This document shows, in pieces, positions 1-8,000 of a stretch of 64,000 nt of DNA. A program made the translations under genes and the position numbers. The stretch is from Myxococcales bacterium. GTDB lineage: Bacteria > Myxococcota_A > Polyangia > Polyangiales > Polyangiaceae. Each line of letters opens with the position of its first letter. The stretch's first letter is position 1. The notes below the pieces were generated by a model. The model was not told where the DNA came from. It did no database searches and was given only the letters and a program-made list of their open reading frames with translations. The stretch is taken from assembly GCA_016720545.1 (NCBI GenBank), contig JADKKK010000002.1, forward strand, positions 62,001-126,000, written 5' to 3'.

Positions 1-1
1 G

Positions 2-1645
2 GCCTACATGAGCCGCGAGGACCTCGAGGGGCTCGACCTCACCGAGGGCCGCGAGGTCTCCGTGTTCCGCGCGGGCGCGCCGGAGGCCGCGCTGTCGCTG
101 AAGGTCCAGGTCGTCGCGAAGCTCAAGCTCCGTCGCCGCGGCGTGTTGCTCTCCGCGGAGGACCGCGCGGCCCTCGGCGTGGTGCCGGCGAAGGACCAGG
201 CGCTCAAGGTCATCGACGTGCCGACGCTCCCCGACGCGGAGCGCGTGGTGCTGCGCGATCCCACCGCCTCGGCGCCCGGCGCTGACGCGTTCCGCTGGTT
301 CTTCTACGCCTCGAACCCGCCGTGGAGCTCGACGCGTCACTCGCTCTCGAACGTGCGCGCGACTCAAAAAGAGACGCTCGTGCGCCTGCGCAACGTCACT
401 TCGTTCTTCACGCTCTACGCGAACATCGACCGGTACACGCCGAGCGAGGGCGATCCGCCCGTGGCCGAGCGCTCGGAGCTCGATCGCTGGATCCTGAGCG
501 CGCTGCACAGCACCCTCGCGCGGGTGACCGAGGCGCTCGACGGCTACGACGTGCACGGCGCGACCACCCACATCACCGACTTCGTCGATGGCCTCTCGAA
601 CTGGTACGTCCGTCGCTCGCGCGACCGCTTCTGGCGGGCCTGGAGCGCGGACCACGGCCCGCGCGTCGCCGCGGGCGATCGCGACAAGTGCGCCGCCTAC
701 GCGACGTTGTACGAGGTGCTCGTCACGCTCTCGAAGGTGCTCGCCCCGTTCGTGCCCTTCATGGCCGAGGGCATGTTCCAGAACCTGGTCCGGCGCGTCG
801 ATCGTGGCGCGCCGGAGAGCGTGCACCTCGCCGACTGGCCGGCCGCAGATCTCAGCCTCGTCGACGAAGACCTCGCGCGGAGGATGGCCGCGGTGCGCGA
901 GCTCGTGAGCCTCGGCCTCCAGGTGCGCACCTCGGCGAAGCTGAAGGTTCGCCAGCCGCTCCGCGTGGCGCACCTCGTGCTGGGCGACGCGAAGCTCCGC
1001 GCGAGCCTCGCAGGATCGGGCGAGGCGATGATCCAGGACGAGCTCAACGTGCTCGGCGTGGCGTTCGTCGACGACGCCGAGGTGGAGCGCTACGTCTCCT
1101 ACAAGCTGAAGCCGAACTTCCGCACCCTCGGGCAACGCGGCCTCGGCAAGGAGGCGCAGCTCCTGAAGAAATCGCTCTCCGCGCTCGACGCCTCGGGGGC
1201 CGCGTCGCTGCTCTTCGCGCTCCGCGACGCGGGCGCCGCCGAGCACGCGGGCGTCACGCTCCTCGTGGAGGACGTCGAGGTGGCCTTCGAGACCAAGGAG
1301 GGCTTCGCGGCTGCCGGGGGCCGCGCCGGCGTCGTGGTGCTCGATACGCGCCTCGACGACGAGCTGCGCGAGCTCGGCCTCGTGCGCGAGGTCGCGAATC
1401 GCGTGCAGAATGCACGTAAAGAGGCGAAGCTCGAGCTCGCCGACCGCGTCGCGCTGCGGGTGCACGGGCCGGCCCCGCTCCTCGAGGCGCTCGCGCGGCA
1501 CCAGGGCGCGCTCGCGGCCGACGTGCTCGCGACGTCGATCGAGCTCGCCGCTTCTCCGGGCGCCGCCGCGGCGGGCGCGGGCGTGCACGTAGAGGTCTGC
1601 GAGGTCGAGGGCATGGCCGTGGAGCTCGTGTTGCGGAAGGCGTAG
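2..1645 (+). CDS. ileS: Isoleucyl-tRNA synthetase, C-terminal part (5' end outside window)
   Basis: Cytoplasmic class I synthetase that charges tRNA-Ile; only the last 547 or so residues are visible. Seen: the end of the catalytic core (DAFRWFFYASNPPWS near visible residue 98), SFFTLYANID, the anticodon-binding helix NWYVRRSRDRFW near 200, then a long C-terminal region with ELRELGLVREVANRVQNARK. No C-terminal zinc-binding CxxC pairs are present. That ending is typical of the eukaryote/archaea-like type 2 IleRS rather than type 1 (family knowledge). Odd: no KMSKS-like motif stands at its usual place about 20 residues before GADAFRW; the residues there read DAERVVLRDP. It may lie further upstream, beyond an insertion. 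Identity is secure; the subtype is an inference. Confidence 0.93.
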   Translation, partial: AYMSREDLEGLDLTEGREVSVFRAGAPEAALSLKVQVVAKLKLRRRGVLLSAEDRAALGVVPAKDQALKVIDVPTLPDAERVVLRDPTASAPGADAFRWFFYASNPPWSSTRHSLSNVRATQKETLVRLRNVTSFFTLYANIDRYTPSEGDPPVAERSELDRWILSALHSTLARVTEALDGYDVHGATTHITDFVDGLSNWYVRRSRDRFWRAWSADHGPRVAAGDRDKCAAYATLYEVLVTLSKVLAPFVPFMAEGMFQNLVRRVDRGAPESVHLADWPAADLSLVDEDLARRMAAVRELVSLGLQVRTSAKLKVRQPLRVAHLVLGDAKLRASLAGSGEAMIQDELNVLGVAFVDDAEVERYVSYKLKPNFRTLGQRGLGKEAQLLKKSLSALDASGAASLLFALRDAGAAEHAGVTLLVEDVEVAFETKEGFAAAGGRAGVVVLDTRLDDELRELGLVREVANRVQNARKEAKLELADRVALRVHGPAPLLEALARHQGALAADVLATSIELAASPGAAAAGAGVHVEVCEVEGMAVELVLRKA

Positions 1646-1709
1646 GCCGCGAGCTCGGGGCGCGCCGCTTCGGCGTGCGCCCCCCGCCGCCCGGGGGTAC
1701 GATTCCGCG

Positions 1710-2036
1710 ATGCGCGAGAGTCGAGCCGCGGAAGCATCACGCGACGACGACGCCCGTCGCCCAAGCCCGCGTGGGGCCATGCTGCGGGTGCTCGCGGTGG
1801 TCGCGGGCGGCGTCGTGTCGTTCGGCGGGCTGCTCGGCCTGGCGCTGCTCGGCTTTGGGCTGTTCGCGTGTGGCTACTTCCGTGGACGAGACTCGTCGCC
1901 GCGTCCGCCGGAGTGGGAGAGCTCGCCCACCGTCGCGCCGCCGCCGTCGCTGCCGTCGCTGCCGCCGCCCCCGCCGCCCCCGGTGCGCGCGTGTGACGGG
2001 GGCCCGTGCGGCGACGCCGGCGACGTCACGTTGTGA
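1710..2036 (+). CDS. Small membrane-anchored proline-rich protein
   Basis: Unrecognised 108-residue protein. It has a short charged N-terminus, one strongly hydrophobic segment (about residues 25-50, Val/Gly/Leu rich, ending LFACGYF), then a Pro/Ser linker with a run of eight prolines and a short tail containing two cysteines (CDGGPCGDAGD). This suggests an inner-membrane anchor or lipoprotein-like export signal with a periplasmic proline linker. It follows ileS by 64 nt on the same strand and its 3' end overlaps the convergent carboxypeptidase gene by 11 nt. Function cannot be inferred. The reading frame is supported by the coherent membrane segment rather than by homology. Confidence 0.5.
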   Translation: MRESRAAEASRDDDARRPSPRGAMLRVLAVVAGGVVSFGGLLGLALLGFGLFACGYFRGRDSSPRPPEWESSPTVAPPPSLPSLPPPPPPPVRACDGGPCGDAGDVTL

Positions 2037-3789
2037 GCCGCACCTCGCGGTGACCGACGCGGCAGCTCCCAACGCGCAGCGTGATCGCGCCCGCGCCTGG
2101 GGCGCCTCGCACGAGCAGCCGCACGCGCGCCTGCCCCGTGTTGCCCCGGCTGCGCTGGAAGTAGAGCGCGCCCGAGCCGTCGTAGAGCCCGCGCCCCCAG
2201 CCGTCGAGGTGCCCGAGGGTCGCGAACGCGCCGTCGGCGTCGACGGTCGCGGAGCCCTCGGTCGTCACCGTCACGCGCACCGGCTCGGCGTGCTCGAGCG
2301 CGAGGGCCGACGCGAGGACGTTGGTCGGCAGGTAGCCCACGTTTCGGACCGTGAGCGTCACCCGCGCGACCCCGTCGCCGAGGCGCTCCACCTCGGGCGG
2401 ATCGAGCTCGAGCCGCGGCGCGAGCGAGGCGACCCGCGCGAACGCCGCGCTCTGGCGCTCGCACACCTCGGCCAAGAGCTCGTACGGAGGATTCCAGAGC
2501 CCCACGCGCGGGTCGACGCCGCCGATCTCCACGGGCCCGAGCTGCGGGTGCTCGAACGGCCGCCACGGGCGCACCACGCGCCCCGCGTTGTGCTCCGCGT
2601 CCCACTTGCCGAGCGCGATCATCTCCGGGCGACCGAGCTCGGAGTAGGCGAGCACGAAGCGCTTCTTGCGCGGCATGCCGATGCGCGTGAAGAGGTCCCA
2701 CAGCTCGACCACGTACGCGATGGCGCCGCGCTGGTGGAACGCGTAGTCGGTGAGGTCACCGTGGAGGGGCTTGTCGGGCTCGTAGGTGAACTCCTCGAAG
2801 CCCGAGACCATGGGGTACCCGGTGAGCGCCTCGCTCCACGCGCCGATCTGGCGGAAGAGCGCGAGGTCTTGCTCGTTCATCTTCGTGTCGGGCAGGTGAC
2901 CGAGCGGGCGAATGAAGACGCCGCCGAACGTGTGCCCGTTCAGCCAGGCGAAGATCTCGGGGTGCTTCGAGGTGAGCTCGACCACCGCGCGCGCCTCCGG
3001 CTCGGAGAGCGGGAACGCGCCGGCCCCGGCCTGCTCGTGCGGAGGAGCCCACGACCAGGGGAAATTCCTGTTCAGATCCGCGTGGTTGTCCGAGAGAAAG
3101 TGTGGGCTCGGGATCGTGTGACCGTCGAAAGCTTCGATGCGACCCTCGGGGTAGAGCTTGTAGAACGGGCCCTCGTCCTCGATGAGCCGCGGCAGCATGA
3201 GGCCGGGCACCTCCGCGCTCTCGACGTACTCGCCGCCGGGATCTCGCGCGCGCATGAGCAGGGCGAGCCCGTCGCCGTCGACGTCTTCGGAGAGCCACCG
3301 CGCGGCGCGGCCCGGGCGGTCGTCGCGCGGGGTCGAGCGCACGTAGCGGCCGGTCTTCAGCACGGCCTCCGCGCCGTCGGGCGACATGCGCGGGAGCACC
3401 ATCCAGAGCACGTCCTCGAGCGCGCGGGCCGCCGGCGCCGGGAGATCGCGGAAGCCGCCGTTCGGATCGAGGTGGAACGCGATCGCGTCCTCCGCCATCG
3501 CGAGCGCCATGCTCGAGCCGGCGAGCTCGCTCGCGTGCATGTTGCCGTCGACCCACACCGTGGGGCGGGCGCGCTCGGGCTCGCGGCCGATCGTGAGCAG
3601 CCACAGCTCGCGCCGCTCGGGGGTCTGGCCAATCGACGTGAGCCGCACGACGTCGGGGAACGCTTCGGCCCAGGCCTTCACCTGGCCGGTGAGCGCGTCG
3701 TAGTCGAGGTAGTCCGCGCGGAAGCCGCGGGCGAGCGTGGCGAGCGTGGCCAGCCGGGTGCGGGCGTCGCTGTTGGAGAGGGCGGTCAT
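2026..3789 (-). CDS. M14-family zinc carboxypeptidase
   Basis: Zinc metallocarboxypeptidase of 587 residues, expected to remove C-terminal residues from peptides or to act on peptidoglycan peptides. Seen: zinc motif HASE near residues 84-87 (in DGNMHASELAGSS), the substrate-binding DLNRNFPW motif, the third zinc ligand in LNGHTFGG near 286, and the catalytic Glu in AYVVELWD near 362. A beta-sandwich-like C-terminal domain of about 150 residues follows (VTLTVRNVGYLPTN). The ATG at 3789 begins MTALSNSDARTRLA. The frame stays open upstream through the tandem repeat region but that part is not family-like, so it was excluded. No clear signal peptide is present, so the location is uncertain. Confidence 0.92.
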   Translation of the reverse strand: MTALSNSDARTRLATLATLARGFRADYLDYDALTGQVKAWAEAFPDVVRLTSIGQTPERRELWLLTIGREPERARPTVWVDGNMHASELAGSSMALAMAEDAIAFHLDPNGGFRDLPAPAARALEDVLWMVLPRMSPDGAEAVLKTGRYVRSTPRDDRPGRAARWLSEDVDGDGLALLMRARDPGGEYVESAEVPGLMLPRLIEDEGPFYKLYPEGRIEAFDGHTIPSPHFLSDNHADLNRNFPWSWAPPHEQAGAGAFPLSEPEARAVVELTSKHPEIFAWLNGHTFGGVFIRPLGHLPDTKMNEQDLALFRQIGAWSEALTGYPMVSGFEEFTYEPDKPLHGDLTDYAFHQRGAIAYVVELWDLFTRIGMPRKKRFVLAYSELGRPEMIALGKWDAEHNAGRVVRPWRPFEHPQLGPVEIGGVDPRVGLWNPPYELLAEVCERQSAAFARVASLAPRLELDPPEVERLGDGVARVTLTVRNVGYLPTNVLASALALEHAEPVRVTVTTEGSATVDADGAFATLGHLDGWGRGLYDGSGALYFQRSRGNTGQARVRLLVRGAPGAGAITLRVGSCRVGHREVRLTT

Positions 3790-4019
3790 GGGGCGGACGA
3801 TACCGCGGACCCGCGGGGTGGGGGACGCGAGATGCCGCGGAGGCGACGCGAACCACGTCGCCACGATCGAGGCGTGCCGCCGACCGGATCGGCCGAGGCG
3901 CCCCACCACGACGCGGGGACACGCGCGGTGCCGGAGACCTGCCGCTGCGGCGCGAGCGCTCCCGCCCGAGCGACTCCGTCGGAGGCGCATTGCGAGGCGG
4001 GTGAACCAACGGAAGCTCG

Positions 4020-4215
4020 ATGCGACCGACGAACCAGCGCGATTACTACGCCAAGATGTACGTGGCGGCGCTGCTCGCCGACGAGCTGTGGAACGTCTAC
4101 TTCCCGCGCCGTCGCGTACTTCGAGCCGACGCCGGCGCGCGGCACGCCCAAAACGGTGGCGTACATGCCACGCGGCCGGATCGCGACGATGCAGCGAAGT
4201 ACGCCGTCGGCGACG
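4020..4215 (+). pseudogene. Decayed remnant of a small cytoplasmic protein gene
   Basis: An ATG at 4020 opens MRPTNQRDYYAKMYVAALL followed by ADELWNVYFPRR, a coherent soluble-protein N-terminus. It loses coherence near 4110, where the next frame continues sensibly as VAYFEPTPARGTPKTVAYMP and RGRIATMQRS before running into the tandem repeats. From memory this resembles a group of proteins of about 130 residues with a DYYAK-VAG-L-D-GWNVYFPHRDEGFDF start and a late AYMP motif. If so, the central part is deleted and the ends are out of frame. That resemblance is unverified. Its 3' end contributes sequence to the neighbouring repeat unit. Confidence 0.4.
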
Positions 4216-4846
4216 AGCGACGTGATGTTCACGCGCTCGCGCGTGAAAAGTGGTGCCGGAGGAGGGAGTCGCTCGATGGTGTACGGAGGCTCTGCGAAGT
4301 ACACCGTCGGCGACGAGCGACGTGATGTTCACGCGCTCGCGCGTGAAAAGTGGTGCCGGAGGAGGGAGTCGCTCGACCGTGCACGGAGGCTCTGCGAAGT
4401 GCAGGGTCGGCGACGAGCGACGTGATGTTCACGCGCTCGCGCAAAGTGGTGCCGGAGGAGGGAGTCGCTCGATCGTGCACGGAGGCTCTGCGAAGTACAC
4501 CGTCGGCGACGAGCGACGCGATGTTCACGCGCTCGCGCGTGAAAAGTGGTGCCGGAGGAGGGAGTCGCTCGATCGTGCACGGAGGCTCTGCGAAGTACAC
4601 CGTCGGCGACGAGCGACGTGATGTTCACGCGCTCGCGCGTGAAAAATGGTGCCGGAGGAGGGAGTCGCTCGACCGTGCACGGAGGCTCTGCGAAGTGCAG
4701 GGTCGGCGACGAGCGACGTGATGTTCACGCGCTCGCGCGTGAAAAATGGTGCCGGAGGAGGGAGTCGCTCGACCGTGCACGGAGGCTCTGCGAAGTGCAG
4801 GGTCGGCGACGAGCGACGTGATGTTCACGCGCTCGCGCGTGAAAAA
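4195..4846. repeat. Tandem array of ~100-bp units, each carrying the 3' end of tRNA-Met
   Basis: Units begin at 4251, 4351, 4447, 4547, 4647 and 4747, preceded by a partial unit from about 4195. The period is exactly 100 bp except one 96-bp unit (4351-4446, a 4-bp loss). Read along the tRNA strand, each unit ends with the last 21 nt of the adjacent tRNA-Met including CCA. The next unit then starts with a T-rich stretch and a 9-bp perfect inverted repeat (TTCACGCGC-GA-GCGCGTGAA). The two units nearest the tRNA (4647-4746 and 4747-4846) are identical; the more distal ones differ at a few sites and fall into two variants (GTACACCG or GTGCAGGG type). The layout matches the E. coli tyrT/rtT locus in principle, where repeats carry a tRNA 3' end. 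Confidence 0.95.
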
Positions 4847-4923
4847 TGGTGCCGGAGGAGGGAGTCGAACCCCCGACCTAGCGCGTATGAAACGCCCGCT
4901 CTAACCATCTGAGCTACCCCGGC
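4847..4923 (-). tRNA. tRNA-Met (anticodon CAT)
   Basis: Complete 77-nt cloverleaf with encoded CCA. The acceptor stem GCCGGGG pairs with CTCCGGC with one G-U. The D arm is GCTC-AGATGGTTA-GAGC. The anticodon stem GGCGT/GCGCT holds loop TTCATAC, giving anticodon CAT. The variable loop is AGGTC and the T arm GGGGG-TTCGACT-CCCTC, with discriminator A. The first pair is a normal G-C, so it is an elongator rather than an initiator. A tRNA-Ile2 with a lysidine-modified CAT cannot be excluded by eye. It is transcribed away from the subtilase gene and into the repeat array that duplicates its 3' end. Confidence 0.95.
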
Positions 4924-4936
4924 AATGGGCGGCGAC

Positions 4937-4965
4937 AATGTCGTCGAAATCGTGGGGCTTGTAAA
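4937..4965 (-). promoter_or_regulatory. Possible promoter of tRNA-Met
   Basis: On the minus strand TTTACA (4960-4965) lies 17 nt before GACATT (4937-4942), placing a start about 5-10 nt before the tRNA 5' end at 4923. The -35 box is a good sigma70 match and the -10 is weak. This is inference from spacing only. Confidence 0.25.
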
Positions 4966-4988
4966 GGGGCTCGCCGTCGACGAACCCC
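4962..4988 (-). terminator. Candidate terminator after the subtilase gene
   Basis: Read on the minus strand just past the subtilase stop at 5007, GGGGTTCG pairs with CGAGCCCC (8 bp, one wobble) around a 7-nt loop. Only TTTA follows, while a T7 run precedes the stem. The stem is clear but the U-tract is weak. Confidence 0.35.
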
Positions 4989-5006
4989 AAAAAAAGCGAC
5001 CCTCGA

Positions 5007-8000
5007 TCAGCGCGCCGCGCGGCGGCGGCGAGCGAACGCGGCGACGAGCCCCGCGAGGAACGGCAGCAGCGCGAGGCTGCGCGCCCCTACGCTGTCCGAC
5101 GTGGTGCTGCACGTGCAGCCGCCGCCGCCGAGCGACTCTTCCGAGGCCGCGGGGCCCGCCGGCGCCGCGCAGGCGGCGACGTCGAGGGGCTTCGCGGCGC
5201 GCTTCAGCACGCCCTGATCGAGCTTGGTGGCCGCGCTCCCGGTGTTCGCGTTGTCGTGGTGGAACGACTCCCACTGGATGACGCCGTCGTCCTTCCCGGC
5301 GGTCTTCCAGGCGAAGAGGTAGCCGTTGCGGGTGCCCACGACCACGTCGAGCGAGCGATCGCCCGTAATGTCGCCGACCGCCGGCGCGGCCGCGATCCAG
5401 CCGCCCGTGAACTTCGGCCAGCCCGCCGCCTCGCGCCCGCAGCCGTCGACGGCGTGGAGCATGTAGACGCCCGTGCCGGTGATGATCTCCGGGTAGTCGT
5501 CGCCCGTGAGATCGGCGACGGCGTGGTTCGTGAGGAAGCTGAAGTCCTCGATGACGTACGGCATGCCGGGCAGCATCTTGCCGGTCTTGCCGCTCCAAGC
5601 CGCGAGCAGGTGCTGGGCGTTCTTTGGCGCCGAGCTGCCGCCCGTGAGCGAGCCTGCGAGGCTCAGCGAGGCGCCAGAGGCGACCACGTCGGGGGTGCCG
5701 TCCTGGTCGATGTCGCCCACCGCAGGCTGGCTGAAGAGCGGGAACATGGTGTCCGGGCGGTAGGCCTTGCTGAGCTCCCCGAAGACGGCGGTGGGCTCGA
5801 GCCCGCGGCGCTCCGAGCCGTCTTCCTCCTTGAAGCGCGGGAGGCGGTTCGGCGGCTCGCCGAAGGCGGTCTGGGCGCCCGGATCGGCGGGGAGGAGCAG
5901 CGGCGCCGCGCCGTTGCCCTGGAACAGCGCGTCCTCGCGGCCGTCGCCGTCGAAGTCGGCCGTCGCGGGCGAGCTCGTCACGCCCTCCGCCACGAGCGGG
6001 AAGATCGCGAACGACGTCATGACCGCCGGCCAGTTCTGCAGGTACGGGCCGCCGGGCGCCTTGTTTCCAAGGCCGTTGATGGCGAACAGCGGGCCGGCGT
6101 TTCCGCCGCCGCCCACCTGCTCGTTGGATCCCGTGAAAATCTCGGGGATGCCGTCGCCGGTGACGTCGGAGACCGCGGGGGTCGTGAAGACGCGGCTGCG
6201 CTTCTGCGCCTGCGGATGATGGACGTCGACGGGGAAGCCGTCGAGCGAGGTGCCGTCGACCTTGAAGACGTAGATCTTGCCGTCGAAGGACGACGCCACG
6301 ATCTCCGGCTTGCCGTCCTTGTTCATGTCGACGATGACGGGCGCGCCGTAGAGACCGCGCGCGAGACCCGAGCGGACGTCCATGCAGGGCGAGGCCGCCG
6401 GCTTCGTCGGGTCGAGCGGGCAGGAGGGGACGGCCGGCATGCGCTTGGGCCAGCCCGGGAGGTCCTTGCCCTGCGAGTCGACGACGTACAGCGTGCCGCC
6501 GAACGAGCCGAACACGATCTCGCGCTTGCCGTCGCCGTCGAGGTCGACCACCGCCGGCGCGGAGAGCAGCGCCTCGCGCACCTCGCCGGCCGCGAGCCCG
6601 GAGCTCTTCTGGCTGTAGGCCGGCGCGGAGAGGTAGCTCGGGACCGCGGGGTCGGCGACGTCGGAGCTGAGGCCGTCGATGACGCGGGTGCGGTACGGGA
6701 AGCCCTTCACCTCGACGGGCGTGCCCGAGCGCATCGTGAAGACGTGGAGCTGGCCGTCCGAGGCGGGGGCGATGATGTCGCGGACGCCGTCGCCGTCGAT
6801 GTCGGCGAGCTTGGGGCTGCCCTCGAGCGACGTGCCCAGGTACATCGGGAAGCCCGGCAGAAGGTCCTTGTCGCCCCCGTTCTTCTCGTTCGTGACGGCC
6901 ACGGTGCGGCGCGCCTCGCCGGGCACGTCGAATCCCGCGTAGTGCGCGATGGCGCGGACGCGGATGGTGATGGTGCGGTCGTTCTCACCGAGCTTCGAGT
7001 CGGCGTCGCGCTTGTGCGCCGTGTCGATCTGCGCGGGGTCGAAGGCGCCGAGCGGGGCCTCGGCGCCGCCGCCGGACACCGTCGCGCCGGGGATGTTGGT
7101 CTTCTCGGTTTGGAGCGGCTTGAACTGCGCGTCGTCGGGCTCGATGCCTGGCGCCCACTCCACCCGGTAGTCGTAGGAGAGCGCGCGGCGCGCGGAGACG
7201 CGGCCCTGGATGGTGATCTGCGCGGGGCCTCGGCCGGCGACGATCGGCGTGAACCACTCGGGAGAGGTGATGTCGACCTCGGGCGGGATGCGCCCTTCGT
7301 CAATCGCCTTTACCATTGTGAAGGCGTTGGCGCGCCCGTAGCCGAAGCGCTGGTCCCACCCGGCCTTCGAGTAATAGAGCTTGCCCGAGACCTCCTCGTC
7401 GGTGCTGCGTGACTCGGCGACGTCGATGTCGTCGGCGGTCATCTTGAAGATCTGGATGGCCTCTTCGGCCGTGAGGTCGAGGTTCTTCTCTGCCGCCATC
7501 GAGAACAGCAGACCGGCGATGCCCGACGCGCGCCCCGTCGCCTCGCTCGAGCAGCGCGTGCCGCTGATGCTCATCGACAGCTGGCCGCCGTAGTTCGAGC
7601 ACGCGTCGTAGCCGAGGAACGTCGACGAGGCGTTCGGGTTCGATCCCGTGTAGCGCACGGTGTGGACCGTGAGGGTGTGGTTGGCCGCGCCCGGCATGTT
7701 GTGGTGGCGCGAGTTCTCGTCGGCCATGCTCGCCACGACGATGACGCCCTTCGAATACGCGTAGTCGATCGCGGCCTTCGAGAAGGCGGTCTGGTTGATG
7801 GTTCCGAGGGCCTCCTGGATGACCTTGCACCCGAGATCGGTCGCGTACGCCGTCGCCTGGCCGAAGTCGTTTACGTCGGTGATGAAGCTGTCGCCCACGC
7901 GCATCGGCACGAAGGTGCAGCCCGGGCAAACGCCGATGTCGCCGATGCCGTTGTTGCCCTCGCCGGACGAGTCGCGGGCTTCGCCCGTGCCGTGCCCGTA

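Noticed and set aside
1675..4425. A 916-codon open frame on the plus strand, opposite the carboxypeptidase
   Set aside because: It is antisense to a clear M14 peptidase, has Ala/Arg-rich composition typical of high-GC shadow frames and shows no domain.
4195..4846. CRISPR array
   Set aside because: Units repeat over their whole 100 bp with no variable spacers, and no cas genes are visible.
4820..4850. Hairpin right after tRNA-Met as a rho-independent terminator
   Set aside because: On the tRNA strand the T-run lies before the stem, not after it, and the same hairpin recurs in every unit.
4020..4923. Integrated mobile element at tRNA-Met
   Set aside because: Despite the repeated tRNA 3' end, no integrase, excisionase or phage gene is present between the copies.
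5256..7412. A 718-codon plus-strand frame opposite the subtilase
   Set aside because: It mirrors FG-GAP repeat codons; no motif.
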